Assembly: GCA_000436795.1 (NCBI GenBank)
Contig: HF993195.1
Location: forward strand, 1-17,075
From: Bacteroides sp. CAG:1076
GTDB taxonomy: Bacteria; Bacteroidota; Bacteroidia; Bacteroidales; Bacteroidaceae
DNA: 17,075 nt
Reading direction: 5' to 3'
In this document: one piece after another, positions 1-8,961 of the stretch
Layout: each line of letters starts with the position of its first letter
How positions within the stretch are numbered: position 1 is the stretch's first letter
Program-made: the position numbers and the translations under genes
The notes under the pieces: model-generated
Database searches by the model: none
Told to the model about the DNA's origin: nothing
The model's input: the letters and a program-made list of their open reading frames with translations, nothing else

Positions 1-9
1 CATCGTCAA

Positions 10-57
10 AAAAATGGTCACTATTTATCTTACACTTTGATAATAGTGACCATTTTT
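10..57. terminator. Bidirectional terminator-like hairpin
   Basis: Bases 15-25 (TGGTCACTATT) are perfectly complementary to 42-52. An A-run at 10-14 pairs with a T-run at 53-57, and the loop is 26-41. A-run before and T-run after make it look like an intrinsic terminator readable on both strands. It probably insulates the helicase operon from whatever lies to the left, which is outside the window. Confidence 0.65.
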
Positions 58-187
58 ATATTTAAACGCAGATGTAAATATTCTGCGAACGGAAATTCCA
101 TATTACGCAGTTTCTGTCTTTTTTATTATTTGTTTTGAAACGGGAATATATGCATATTCATCTTTATTTGGTTTTGGAAGTGAAAAA
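50..187 (+). other. Open, coding-like extension upstream of the helicase start
   Basis: The helicase frame remains open upstream of its first ATG until a TGA at 47-49, giving 46 further codons. None of them is ATG, GTG or TTG; CTG at 83-85 and ATT at 80-82 are the only weak candidates. The translation just before the ATG (ETGIYAYSSLFGFGSEK) reads like protein rather than random non-coding sequence. Either translation starts at a rare codon, or this is the remnant of a longer N-terminus that lost its start, or a small indel near the out-of-frame ATG at 72-74 broke the frame. No clear promoter was recognised here. Confidence 0.4.
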
Positions 188-3055
188 ATGTTTGAATTTG
201 GCAATGCAAACCCATCACAAAAGGAAGCAATAACCGCCTGTAATGGACCCGTTTTGATTATTGCAGGACCGGGAACCGGTAAAACATACACTCTTGTTCA
301 ACGCACGGTTTATCTTATTCAGGAATGTGGTGTTTTGCCGGAACAGATTTTTATTGCTACTTTCACTGAGAAGGCTGCGAAAGAAATAATAACCCGTATC
401 ACTAACGAACTTATATCACGGGATATTTTTATTAATATCAATGAAATGTATATTGGCACTTTTCATTCGTTGTGCCTGAGAATTATCAAAGAAAATATAG
501 AATTTACAAGATTGAAAAGAAATTATAGGTTATTAGATGACTTTGACCAGAAATATCTTGTATTTCAAAACGTATATAAATTCAAAAGCATAGAAAATAT
601 TGAAAGTATTTTTCCTCAAAACAGTTCGTGGAAACTTGCTGAAGAAATATGTATATATGTTAACAACTTATCTGAAGAATTGGTTAGTATAACAGATTTA
701 TATTCAGATTCCAATCCCGAGATTATAGCTCTTGCAGAAGTTATGTCATTATACAGCGAATTAATCCGAGAAGAAAATTTAATTGACTTTTCTACTATAC
801 AAACAGAGTGTTTCAGACTGATTAGTGAAAATCCTGATGTCCTGACTGCTTTACAGGACAAATTTCGATACCTGATGATTGATGAGTATCAGGATACAAA
901 CTACATTCAGGAACAAATTGTATTCTTACTTGCAGGAAAACGAAAAAATATTTGTGTGGTTGGTGACGATGACCAGGGTTTATATCGTTTCAGGGGAGCA
1001 ACTATACGAAATATTTTGGAATTTCCTTCAAAGTTTTCAAGTGGCGAATGTAGGATTATTCCCTTGACAATAAATTACCGTTCAAATAAGGATATCGTAG
1101 ATTTCTATAATAAATGGATGTCCACAACCGACGGTTCAAAGTTCAAGTTTTCGTGGGATAAATTTCGTTATTCAAAGAGAATTGAACCGTATTTGCAGAC
1201 AACTTTAAGCAGTTCTGCTGTTGTAAAACTCTCAAGCAATGATGATACCGATGAATGGCACGAGAAAATTTTAAATTTTATTACTGACCTAAAAAGCACT
1301 GGTAAGATTAACAACTACAATCAAATTGCTTTTCTATTTAATTCTGTAAAACATCAACGTGCTACGGCACTCGCAAATTATCTTGAAAGCAAAGGAATAA
1401 ATGTGTATTCACCCCGTTCCGATATGTTTTTCAGCAGGGTTGAAATCAAACTGACACTTGGAATTTTAATGCTTATGTTTCCTTCGTATGTGAGCGGAAT
1501 AGAAAAGGGTGAATATAAATTTTTAAAGCCCGAGCATTATTATTACTTTCGTGATTGTATTGTTACGGCAAATGAATTTGTAACAAAAAATGAAAACAAA
1601 GAGCTCAAACGCTTTATTCGCGCAAGAGGAAAAGCTCATTATAGTTTGAGCGGCACTACTGACTATGCCTACTGTGGTTTACTGTACCAGTTGTTTCAGT
1701 ATGAGCCGTTTGTATCTATACTCAATACAGAGATGAGTTCGGGTGTCATAGATATAAGACCAGCAAGAAACCTCGCTTTATTAACTCAGATAATCGGTAA
1801 GTATGAATATCTACACAGAATAAATGTATTAAGCGCCAAGAGTATAAATAAAAATACCGAGCGGTTATTTAATCTGTATCTGCGCCTGCTTATTGACGGT
1901 GGTATAGCAGAGTACGAAGATGAATCAGAGTACGCTCCGAGCGGGTGTGTTTCTTTTCTGACCATTCACCAATCCAAAGGTATGGAATTCCCGATAGTGT
2001 TTGTCGATTCATTGAGCAATGTTCCAAGAAAATCATATAAAGACTTTATGAGCAATATCGAAGAGAAGTACTTTCATCGACCTGCATTTGAGCCATATGA
2101 GCAGATAAAGTATTTTGATTTTTGGAGACTTTACTATACAGCTTTTTCCCGAGCTCAGGATTTACTTATCCTCACCTGTGATGAAAACCCGAAAACTCCA
2201 AGCAAATATTTTGCAGAGATTTATGACGAAATTCCAAGTATTGAAAGCCCTTGTTTTAGCCTGAATGAGTTTGAGTTTCACAATGTTAAATCTACTAATC
2301 TTAAAGACACATTTTCTTTTACCTCTCATATCACGGTTTACGAAACCTGCTCTCGGCAATACAAGTTCTACAAAGAATTGGAATTTTTACCTGTAAGGCA
2401 GAGTGCAATGATATTCGGTACACTTGTGCACGAAACTATTGAGGATATTCATCGTTGTGCTATAAGAGGTGAAGAAAGCAAAATTACGCCAGAAAATATA
2501 TCTGATTGGTTTGAGAATAACTATGTTTCGTTGATAAAATCTGAACACACTTATCTTGACAAACCGCAAAAAGAGGCTGCACTAAATCAGGTTTTGCGAT
2601 ACGTAAAGAGGCAACACGGCAAGTGGGATAGCATTAAACAAGCAGAGGTAGATGTAAGCCTTGTACAACCTGATTACATCATTGAAGGAAAAATTGACCT
2701 TATCAAAGGCAATAACGATACTGTTGAGCTTGTTGATTTTAAATCAGAGAAAAAGCCCGATATGGAGCTTATGAGATCAAGGATTGAGCATTACCGCAGA
2801 CAACTGCATATTTATGCCTATCTTGTTGAGAAACGCACAGGATTGAAAGTTAGCAAAATGCACCTTTACTATACAGGAGAAGAAGACGGAAATCCGATGA
2901 TTTCTTTTCCCTACACAAAAAGTGCAGTAGAAGGGACAGTTTCTGCATTTGACAAAACTGTTCATAAGATTTTGAACAAAGAATTCAATCAATGCGCTGA
3001 ATCGATTAAAACCTGCAAAAACTGCGATTTTCGTTTCTACTGTCAAAACTATTAG
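188..3055 (+). CDS. UvrD/PcrA-like SF1 helicase fused to a Fe-S PD-(D/E)XK nuclease
   Basis: This 955-residue protein should unwind and cut DNA, combining a superfamily 1A motor with a RecB/AddB-type nuclease. Helicase motifs appear in order: Q-motif around Gln11, Walker A AGPGTGKT (26-33), TFTEKAAKE (59-66), DEYQD (232-236), GDDDQ (259-263), a TIHQSKG motif V (592-598) and YYTAFSRA motif VI (about 649-656). The C-terminus carries GTLVHE (744-749), Asp837 in GKIDL, Asp850-Phe-Lys852 and a [10 protein letters not shown] segment, as in RecB-family nucleases. Cys721 plus Cys943, Cys946 and Cys952 match the four-cysteine Fe-S layout of AddB-like nucleases. The ATG at 188 follows GGAAG at 176-180, a modest ribosome binding site, and the frame is open further upstream. 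Only 19 nt separate it from the type III methylase, so it probably serves that restriction system; this link is inferred. Exact substrate unknown. Confidence 0.9.
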   Translation: MFEFGNANPSQKEAITACNGPVLIIAGPGTGKTYTLVQRTVYLIQECGVLPEQIFIATFTEKAAKEIITRITNELISRDIFININEMYIGTFHSLCLRIIKENIEFTRLKRNYRLLDDFDQKYLVFQNVYKFKSIENIESIFPQNSSWKLAEEICIYVNNLSEELVSITDLYSDSNPEIIALAEVMSLYSELIREENLIDFSTIQTECFRLISENPDVLTALQDKFRYLMIDEYQDTNYIQEQIVFLLAGKRKNICVVGDDDQGLYRFRGATIRNILEFPSKFSSGECRIIPLTINYRSNKDIVDFYNKWMSTTDGSKFKFSWDKFRYSKRIEPYLQTTLSSSAVVKLSSNDDTDEWHEKILNFITDLKSTGKINNYNQIAFLFNSVKHQRATALANYLESKGINVYSPRSDMFFSRVEIKLTLGILMLMFPSYVSGIEKGEYKFLKPEHYYYFRDCIVTANEFVTKNENKELKRFIRARGKAHYSLSGTTDYAYCGLLYQLFQYEPFVSILNTEMSSGVIDIRPARNLALLTQIIGKYEYLHRINVLSAKSINKNTERLFNLYLRLLIDGGIAEYEDESEYAPSGCVSFLTIHQSKGMEFPIVFVDSLSNVPRKSYKDFMSNIEEKYFHRPAFEPYEQIKYFDFWRLYYTAFSRAQDLLILTCDENPKTPSKYFAEIYDEIPSIESPCFSLNEFEFHNVKSTNLKDTFSFTSHITVYETCSRQYKFYKELEFLPVRQSAMIFGTLVHETIEDIHRCAIRGEESKITPENISDWFENNYVSLIKSEHTYLDKPQKEAALNQVLRYVKRQHGKWDSIKQAEVDVSLVQPDYIIEGKIDLIKGNNDTVELVDFKSEKKPDMELMRSRIEHYRRQLHIYAYLVEKRTGLKVSKMHLYYTGEEDGNPMISFPYTKSAVEGTVSAFDKTVHKILNKEFNQCAESIKTCKNCDFRFYCQNY

Positions 3056-3074
3056 TACAATACGGAGGACTATT

Positions 3075-4868
3075 ATGGACGAGCAAATAACATTTGAATT
3101 TGAAAAACGACCTACTATTAAAGGCTTTCCCGAACTGCGTTGGACAGGAAAAAGGCCGTATAACTCAACGCAATATTATCCTGCACAGCTCCGTGAAAGC
3201 TACGGAACGGAAACAGATAACTGTATGAATAAGATATTCTGGGGCGATAACCTTCAGGTAATGAGCCATTTGTTAAAAGAATTTCGTGGAAAGATTGACC
3301 TAATTTACATAGATCCGCCGTTTGACAGTAAGGCTGATTATAAAAAGAAAATTGAAATCAAGGGTATTGGAAAGACCACAAGCGATAGTTCGTCATTTGA
3401 AGAAAAACAGTATGGGGATATTTGGACTAATGATGAGTATCTTCAATTTATGTATGAGCGACTTATTATAATGAGAGAATTGCTTTCAGATAAAGGTTCT
3501 ATATACTTACACTGTGATTGGCATAAATCACATCATCTGCGTATGCTAATGGATGATATCTTTGCTCCAAATAATTTTATTAATGAAATTATTTGGGGAT
3601 ATGAAGACATTGGGAGTAGGACTGTAAAATATTTTAAAAGAAAGCATGATACAATCCTGATGTATTCAAAAACAAGTTCAGAAGAAAGAATATTCAATGT
3701 AACGAGAAAGCGTCTGTCGGAAAGTACAATTAAAAGGTATCAACCATATTTTGATGAGAGCGGGAAAATATCATATCGCAAGCTAAAAGAAACCAATCCA
3801 GGTGTTTTTGCTAAGTTAAAAGGTATTCCTAATGATTTAGATTTACCATGGCTTGATATTAACAATGGTGCACCTCTGTCAGATTGGTGGATTGATATTT
3901 CTGCACTAAAAAATGGCTTTGCAGAATCAACTGCATACCCAACCCAAAAACCAGAAGCTCTTTTAGAAAGAATTATAAAAGCTTCATCAAATCCCGGCGA
4001 CATTGTCTTTGACTGCTTTATGGGCAGCGGCACAACACAAGCCGTTGCTATGAAACTTGGAAGAAGATTTATAGGTGCAGATATAAATCTGGGCGCTATA
4101 CAGACCACGACTAAAAGGCTTATTTCTGTTGCAAAAGAAATAGAGAATAACGACTCTGAAAATGATGTTCCTAAATACACAGGTTTTGAAGTTTACAATG
4201 TAAACAACTATGATTTTTTCAGAAACCCTGTTGAAGCCCGCAATCTGATTATTGAAGCACTTGGAATTCAGCCATTCCCCCAAAGTAATGTATGGGACGG
4301 TGAACTCGATGGCAGAATGGTAAAAATTATGCCTGTGAACAGAATTGCAACAAAGGCAGATTTGGAAGAACTCAAAGCAAATCTACCATACAAAACATAT
4401 GAAAAAAGGCATGAGGAAAACCCGTCACAGCCTGTTGAAAGAATTACTATTGTATGTATGGGACATGAACCTGATCTGAAAGCGTCTTTGGAGCAGGAAC
4501 TCTCCGAGTATAAATTAGATATCGCTATTGTTGATATTTTACGGGACAAAAAGGATTTACAACTGAAGCGTGAAGCAGAAGCAGAAATAGTCCGTGAGAA
4601 CGGAAAGCTGGTAATCCGTTCTTTCTATCCTATGAATCTATTGCAAAAATTATCATTGCAGAAAGAATATGTTGAAGATTGGCGACAGCTGGTTGAGTCG
4701 GTTATGATTGATTGGAACTTTGACGGAGTGGTTATTCAGCCTTCTGAAATAGATATACCCGATAAAAATAATATTGTAAAGGGTGTTTATGATATTCCTG
4801 AAAATGCAGGAAATATTAAAGTGAAGATTACAGACTTGCTTTCCGAGTCACTAGAAAAGGAGGTGTAG
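3075..4868 (+). CDS. mod: Type III restriction-modification DNA adenine methyltransferase (Mod)
   Basis: Mod is the modification and target-recognition subunit of a type III system: it transfers methyl from S-adenosylmethionine to adenine N6 and specifies the site for Res. The catalytic motif DPPF is at residues 80-83. The SAM-binding motif FMGSGTT starts at residue 315, after [12 protein letters not shown] near 289. Catalytic before SAM motif is the beta-class order typical of type III Mod. Residues about 165-285 between them are the probable target-recognition domain. The C-terminal 200 residues have no motif I recognise but are common in this subfamily. GGAGG at 3064-3068 sits 6 nt before the ATG. 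The gene follows the helicase by 19 nt and its stop lies inside the ribosome binding site region of res, implying co-translation. The stretch encoding the target-recognition domain looks more AT-rich than its flanks. Confidence 0.93.
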   Translation: MDEQITFEFEKRPTIKGFPELRWTGKRPYNSTQYYPAQLRESYGTETDNCMNKIFWGDNLQVMSHLLKEFRGKIDLIYIDPPFDSKADYKKKIEIKGIGKTTSDSSSFEEKQYGDIWTNDEYLQFMYERLIIMRELLSDKGSIYLHCDWHKSHHLRMLMDDIFAPNNFINEIIWGYEDIGSRTVKYFKRKHDTILMYSKTSSEERIFNVTRKRLSESTIKRYQPYFDESGKISYRKLKETNPGVFAKLKGIPNDLDLPWLDINNGAPLSDWWIDISALKNGFAESTAYPTQKPEALLERIIKASSNPGDIVFDCFMGSGTTQAVAMKLGRRFIGADINLGAIQTTTKRLISVAKEIENNDSENDVPKYTGFEVYNVNNYDFFRNPVEARNLIIEALGIQPFPQSNVWDGELDGRMVKIMPVNRIATKADLEELKANLPYKTYEKRHEENPSQPVERITIVCMGHEPDLKASLEQELSEYKLDIAIVDILRDKKDLQLKREAEAEIVRENGKLVIRSFYPMNLLQKLSLQKEYVEDWRQLVESVMIDWNFDGVVIQPSEIDIPDKNNIVKGVYDIPENAGNIKVKITDLLSESLEKEV

Positions 4869-4872
4869 TTCT

Positions 4873-7500
4873 ATGGCTAAAAAGCTTGCAACCTTCGTTG
4901 AGGATTTTGCTTTCTATGAGCAGTTATGGTTTTACTATACATCTAACAGAGGTAAAATTCGTTCTCGCTACAATGACCTGACACGAAAATTCCTTGCTTA
5001 TAATGACTGTAAAGAAAACCCAGACGCTTTTTTGAGAGAGCCTCAGTTTGAAGCTCTTGAAATGTACGTGTTTATAAAAGAGTTTATGGATAATGCGCAT
5101 ATGTATGCAATATTTGATGACTGGAGAAAACGACAGAATAAGTTTTCGGACGCATCATATTATACCATCCACAAAGACGGACAAGCTAATTTTCTTGATA
5201 TAGGCGACGAACAAAACGAGATTATATTCAAGCAAATGAAAAAATATAAAGAAGAGTATCCTAATTATATTTATGCACTTACCATGGGACTTGGTAAAAC
5301 AATTCTCATGGCAACGTGCATATTCTATGAGTTTTTGCTTGCAAACAAATACCCAAAGGATAAGCGATTTTGCCATAATGCCCTTGTGTTTGCTCCCGAT
5401 AAAACAGTACTTGAGTCCTTGCGTGAAATAATGACCTTTGACAAAACGAAAGTAGTTCCTCCGGAATATGCAAGAGTACTTGATAATAATATCAAGTTTC
5501 ACTTTCTTGATGAGGCGGGAATGACTTTACATACCATTGATGATTCTAACTTTAATATTGTCATTTCAAATAATCAGAAAATAATTGTCAAGAAAAAAAG
5601 GAAGTCAGATACACCTACAGATATATTATTCGGCTCAGGTTCGTTATTAGCGGATATTTACGGTGACGATACAGATAGCGATGATGTATGGGATGATGCA
5701 TCCTTGATTGATAATCAGCGATTTAAAAAACTATGCAGATTACCTCAGCTTGGAGTATATGTGGATGAGGCGCATCATTTATTTGGCTCACAGCTTGAAA
5801 AAGAGTTACGTGCAGGCACGGCTAATAAGACCACTTTACGAAATACTATTAATATGCTCGCAAAGAGTACTTCAATTGTAGCGTGCTACAACTATACAGG
5901 CACACCCTATGTAAACAAACAGGTTTTACCTGAAGTCGTTTATGCCTATGGATTAAAAGAGTCTATTGCCAAAGGTTTTCTGAAAGACGCTGCATTAAAA
6001 GGATATGAAAATGTCAAGAACGAGGACTTTTTAAGAGAGTCAATCAACGACTTCTGGAAAAAATACGGTAGCAAGACCTATGAAGGTTTATCACCGAAAC
6101 TCGCTATTTTTGCTGCAAATGTGGCAGAAGCAACAGATGTTGTCAGACCCGCCGTTGAAAAAGTACTCAGTGAGCTGAATATTTCTATCTCAACTATCCT
6201 TGTGAACACAGGTGATTCGTCTGTAACATCGAATGATGATATAAGAAATTTTAACAACCTTGACGTTCTCGGTACTGAGGGAAGTAAAAAACAGTTTATT
6301 ATATTAGTAGAAAAAGGCCGAGAAGGTTGGAACTGTCGTTCACTGTTAGGAATTGCGCTTTTTCGCAGTCCAAAATCAAAAGTATTTGTACTCCAGGCTA
6401 CTATGCGTTGCCTTAGGAAATTAACCGATGAACAGTTGACTGCTTCTGTTTACCTGTCTAAAGAAAATTATGACATATTAGATAGCGAACTTAAAAAGAA
6501 CTATAATATGGAGTTATCGGATTTCGGAAAGTCCAATACCAAGAGCAAAAAATCTTACAAAGTAAGAGTTGTACCGCCGCCTCGAACTATTCGTATGAAG
6601 CGCATAAGGCACGAATATTCCTTAATTGAAAAAGAATATTCAGAGCCGATAAACTTTGATTTGGATAATCTTGATGTAGCAAAGTACGAGTCAACTGTTT
6701 TTGAAAAAGCAAGCCTGCGCATTAATATGTCTGAAAAAGAAAGAAATATTGATGATACAAAACAACAGGTTAAATTCAGTGCACTTACTCTCGTAGGTGA
6801 GATTTCACGGTATATTAACATCTCTTGCTTGCTTATCTCAAGAATACTAAATGAATCGGTTGACCGAATGGACAAAATATTAAATTCAGTTAATAGTCAC
6901 AACGAGATACTAAATGATGTTATTATTCCAACTATATTTAATGTCCTGTACGAAGTTGTTTCAACCCAAAAGAGCGAAGATGTAAACATTGTTTTACTCA
7001 AAGAACCAAAAGGTGCAGGGTATTATGAATTTACTGCAAGTGAGGATTTAGTCATAACCAAAGATCACAACAACTTTAAAGCCAACGAAATTGCAAAAAG
7101 CTTTCACGCTGATACTTATTGTTTTGATTCATTACCTGAGCGTGAATGTTTCTTGCAATACATAACTGACAATAGAGTCAAAGAGATATACTTTACGGGT
7201 ATGTTTACGGCACACCAAGGCGATTTGTCAATTCAATATTACGACCCTGAGTCAGAAAGAGTACGACATTATTACCCTGATTTCCTTGCATTAATGGAAG
7301 ATGGTTCATACCAGCTTATTGAAGTAAAAGGCGATAATAAAATCGATGATTCCGTAGTTAAGGCGAAAGCAAATGCAGCGAAAGAACTTGCAGTTGCCAG
7401 CGGAGTTGAATATTTGATGTACGCCAGCAGCGATATTATGAAACATAATATTCTAAATTATGAAACATTACAATATAGTTTAGGAGATATTAGTGATTAA
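4873..7500 (+). CDS. res: Type III restriction enzyme, Res helicase-endonuclease subunit
   Basis: Res is the ATP-dependent DNA translocase and nuclease that partners Mod and cleaves unmodified DNA. The 875-residue length is close to the usual type III Res size. A superfamily 2 motor shows Walker A MGLGKT (138-143), DEAHH (298-302), TGTP (342-345), a GREGWNC segment for motif V and QATMRCLRK for motif VI (508-516). The C-terminal nuclease has PD at 802-803 followed by E817-V-K819, the PD-(D/E)XK signature of this family. AAAAGGAGGT at 4855-4864 overlaps the end of mod and lies 8 nt before the ATG. Only 4 nt separate the two genes. No frameshift or lost catalytic residue is visible, so the system looks intact. 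A strong terminator follows about 90 nt downstream. Confidence 0.94.
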   Translation: MAKKLATFVEDFAFYEQLWFYYTSNRGKIRSRYNDLTRKFLAYNDCKENPDAFLREPQFEALEMYVFIKEFMDNAHMYAIFDDWRKRQNKFSDASYYTIHKDGQANFLDIGDEQNEIIFKQMKKYKEEYPNYIYALTMGLGKTILMATCIFYEFLLANKYPKDKRFCHNALVFAPDKTVLESLREIMTFDKTKVVPPEYARVLDNNIKFHFLDEAGMTLHTIDDSNFNIVISNNQKIIVKKKRKSDTPTDILFGSGSLLADIYGDDTDSDDVWDDASLIDNQRFKKLCRLPQLGVYVDEAHHLFGSQLEKELRAGTANKTTLRNTINMLAKSTSIVACYNYTGTPYVNKQVLPEVVYAYGLKESIAKGFLKDAALKGYENVKNEDFLRESINDFWKKYGSKTYEGLSPKLAIFAANVAEATDVVRPAVEKVLSELNISISTILVNTGDSSVTSNDDIRNFNNLDVLGTEGSKKQFIILVEKGREGWNCRSLLGIALFRSPKSKVFVLQATMRCLRKLTDEQLTASVYLSKENYDILDSELKKNYNMELSDFGKSNTKSKKSYKVRVVPPPRTIRMKRIRHEYSLIEKEYSEPINFDLDNLDVAKYESTVFEKASLRINMSEKERNIDDTKQQVKFSALTLVGEISRYINISCLLISRILNESVDRMDKILNSVNSHNEILNDVIIPTIFNVLYEVVSTQKSEDVNIVLLKEPKGAGYYEFTASEDLVITKDHNNFKANEIAKSFHADTYCFDSLPERECFLQYITDNRVKEIYFTGMFTAHQGDLSIQYYDPESERVRHYYPDFLALMEDGSYQLIEVKGDNKIDDSVVKAKANAAKELAVASGVEYLMYASSDIMKHNILNYETLQYSLGDISD

Positions 7501-7585
7501 TCACTTTTTTGAGCTTTATAATGATTAATTAAGTTTGATTTTGCCTTTTCTTTACTAATTTATTTTAATATTATATTCAAAAATT

Positions 7586-7625
7586 AAAAACTCGAAATTC
7601 ATTTAACCTGAATTTCGAGTTTTTT
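7586..7625 (+). terminator. Intrinsic terminator of the helicase-mod-res operon
   Basis: CTCGAAATTCA at 7591-7601 pairs perfectly with 7609-7619 around a 7-nt loop, and six T residues follow (7620-7625). Five A residues at 7586-7590 precede it, so it could also act on minus-strand transcripts from the convergent DUF1643 gene. Confidence 0.9.
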
Positions 7626-7635
7626 ACAGCCTGAC

Positions 7636-7672
7636 AGACCAGAGAGTTATCAATCTAATAACTCTCTGGTCT
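7636..7672. repeat. Second perfect hairpin downstream of res
   Basis: A 15-bp perfect stem pairs 7636-7650 (AGACCAGAGAGTTAT) with 7658-7672 around a 7-nt loop. Only CTCTTTCC follows, not a U-tract. It could be a back-up terminator, an mRNA 3'-end stabiliser or a protein-binding palindrome. It starts 10 nt after the end of the preceding terminator. Confidence 0.7.
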
Positions 7673-8090
7673 CTTTCCGTTGCTTGCCATGTATTATTTT
7701 GCTAATTTTTAGCAGATAAGTATTTGGAAATTCAGTATAAAAATAATTTACTGATTTCTCATAAGATTAATTTATGTTTAAAGAAGCCATATTTTCTATT
7801 TATTATAGATTAGTATTTTTTGTTTGCATATTGAAGTGATATGATATGTCATCTATTGAAAATTTGAAAAATATTATTGAAATCATAAAAAACTAAAACT
7901 TTACATTACAACTACCCATTTTTAATCTGATTTATATAATCGTTAGTTTTGCGAAGACAATTTCAATAACATAAAATAATCAAATCTTCAAATGTAATCC
8001 ACAAAACAAGTTATCTAACGATACTTTTAAACAGGGACCTTATGTATCCCGCTAATGTAATATAAATAAACTCATTTTAAAGAACTCTTA
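7673..8090. other. AT-rich gene-free stretch between res and the DUF1643 gene
   Basis: No credible gene is visible on either strand. A 6-bp hairpin (TGCTAA at 7700-7705 with TTAGCA at 7709-7714) is the only local structure of note. ATCGTTAG at 7939-7946 and CTAACGAT at 8015-8022 form an 8-bp inverted repeat too short to interpret. Two tiny frames (7774-7839 and 7846-7896) lack support. The stretch separates two accessory blocks of different base composition and may hold an integration scar, but no direct repeats marking one were found. Confidence 0.6.
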
Positions 8091-8618
8091 TCAAATTTCT
8101 CGAAGTTTGGCTATATATGATAAAATATCAAATTCTTTTTTCTCAGAATTTGTTTTTAAATATAATGGGTGATGAGGATGACCTTTCTTTGATGTTTCAC
8201 CAAAAGTTATCCAATTGTAATCCCCTATTTCAGAATAAATTTCATATAAGCAATCAACTAAATAAGATCTTTTAGATATTAGTGTTCCCCATGCAGCCCA
8301 AATTTCATTAACTTCATATTTCCTTAATATTAATTTAATCATTTCTAAATTTTTTTCACATGCAACTTTATCTGCCTCTAAATCCAAGTTATCTGGATTT
8401 GTAGATCTTTGAGGATAAAGATTAAACATAATCCATCCATCATAGCCATAAAATGAAGCAATTCGTTTAACTGATTTGATAGTTGGATCTAATTTTTCTG
8501 GAGTTGCCGTACTTGGATTAACACCAAAGCAAACAAGCGGTTTTCGTCCTGAACAACCTAATGAAAAACGGTATAAGTTACTTGGATCAGTATCATATAT
8601 CCATAAGTTACTACACAT
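8091..8618 (-). CDS. DUF1643 family protein
   Basis: The 175-residue product matches the DUF1643 pattern: a hydrophobic strand into GVNPSTA (32-38), an Asp44/Thr46 pair, GYDGW (58-62) leading to NLYP (66-69), and HPHHPLYL (147-154) near the end. The biochemical role of this family is not known to me. The GxNPS loop and the late HPxxPL loop resemble in layout the two active-site loops of uracil-DNA-glycosylase-like folds; this is only my inference. The frame extends 20 codons further upstream, but AAAAAAGGAG immediately precedes the internal ATG at 8618 with an 8-nt spacer, and nothing supports the longer start. It is divergent from the Phd/radical SAM/HD cassette and convergent with res. No clear promoter was recognised for it; the 130-bp divergent region also carries the cassette promoter and palindrome. 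Confidence 0.85.
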   Translation of the reverse strand: MCSNLWIYDTDPSNLYRFSLGCSGRKPLVCFGVNPSTATPEKLDPTIKSVKRIASFYGYDGWIMFNLYPQRSTNPDNLDLEADKVACEKNLEMIKLILRKYEVNEIWAAWGTLISKRSYLVDCLYEIYSEIGDYNWITFGETSKKGHPHHPLYLKTNSEKKEFDILSYIAKLREI

Positions 8619-8698
8619 ATTGTCATCTCCTTTTTTCAATATTAACACAAAAATCTCAGAAAATAAAGAAATATTCAAAATGTAATTATAATTTTATA

Positions 8699-8727
8699 TT
8701 GAAAAGTAATTACTTTTTTGGTATAAT
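8699..8727 (+). promoter_or_regulatory. SigA-type promoter of the Phd-like/radical SAM/HD cassette
   Basis: TTGAAA at 8699-8704 and TATAAT at 8722-8727 are separated by exactly 17 bp. Transcription should start near 8734, only about 15 nt before the first gene, leaving a very short leader. Confidence 0.85.
8702..8717. promoter_or_regulatory. Perfect 16-bp palindromic operator candidate
   Basis: AAAAGTAATTACTTTT is a perfect inverted repeat lying across the end of the -35 box and into the spacer of the cassette promoter. Phd/YefM antitoxins commonly bind palindromes in their own promoters, so the adjacent Phd-like protein is the obvious candidate repressor. Binding is inferred. Confidence 0.65.
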
Positions 8728-8748
8728 ATAATTATGAGGTGATTTTCT

Positions 8749-8961
8749 TTGAAACTAAATGACGAAAAAACATATAAAGCACAAATGTTTAATAGAGGGC
8801 AGTCAGCAAAAGTATTTAAGGAAGTTGTAGACTGTAATTCTCCTGCATGTGTTATCAGAAACAGTGAACCGTATGTTGCCATAATTAAGTATGAATCATA
8901 CTTAGAATTAAAAGGAAAAGCAAAAAAACTTGATGAAATAAGAGGTGAGAAAAAGTGTTAA
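8749..8961 (+). CDS. Phd/YefM-type antitoxin-like DNA-binding protein
   Basis: This 70-residue protein shows the Phd/YefM N-terminal fold pattern: a short strand, then FNRGQSAKVFKEV (about residues 13-25), a central strand, and PYVAIIKYESYLEL (about 43-56), equivalent to the family's VIxSxxxYxxL segment. Known members neutralise a toxin and repress their own operon. It starts with TTG at 8749 after AGGTGA at 8737-8742; an in-frame ATG at 8734 is followed at once by a stop. Its last 7 nt overlap the GTG start of the radical SAM gene, suggesting translational coupling. No Doc-, RelE- or YoeB-like toxin follows, so the partner is either one of the next two genes or none. Unusually for such a small protein it has three cysteines, two in DCNSPAC and one as the final residue. 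Confidence 0.75.
   Translation: MKLNDEKTYKAQMFNRGQSAKVFKEVVDCNSPACVIRNSEPYVAIIKYESYLELKGKAKKLDEIRGEKKC

Noticed and set aside
3740..4180. Long minus-strand open frames inside mod and other genes
   Set aside because: They are antisense shadows of well-supported genes, without ribosome binding sites or recognisable protein features.
7774..7839. A 21-codon hydrophobic frame that could be a type I toxin
   Set aside because: No ribosome binding site, no promoter and no antisense RNA signal; length and composition are expected by chance in such AT-rich sequence.
7846..7896. A 16-residue frame that could be a leader peptide
   Set aside because: No gene follows on the same strand, so it leads nothing; likely chance.
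7939..8022. Inverted repeat ATCGTTAG / CTAACGAT as possible element ends
   Set aside because: Only 8 bp, not extendable either way, with no transposase or target duplication between or beside the copies.
8619..8678. Longer N-terminus for the DUF1643 protein
   Set aside because: The added 20 residues lack family similarity by eye, and the strong AAAAAAGGAG site lies within them, right before the internal ATG.
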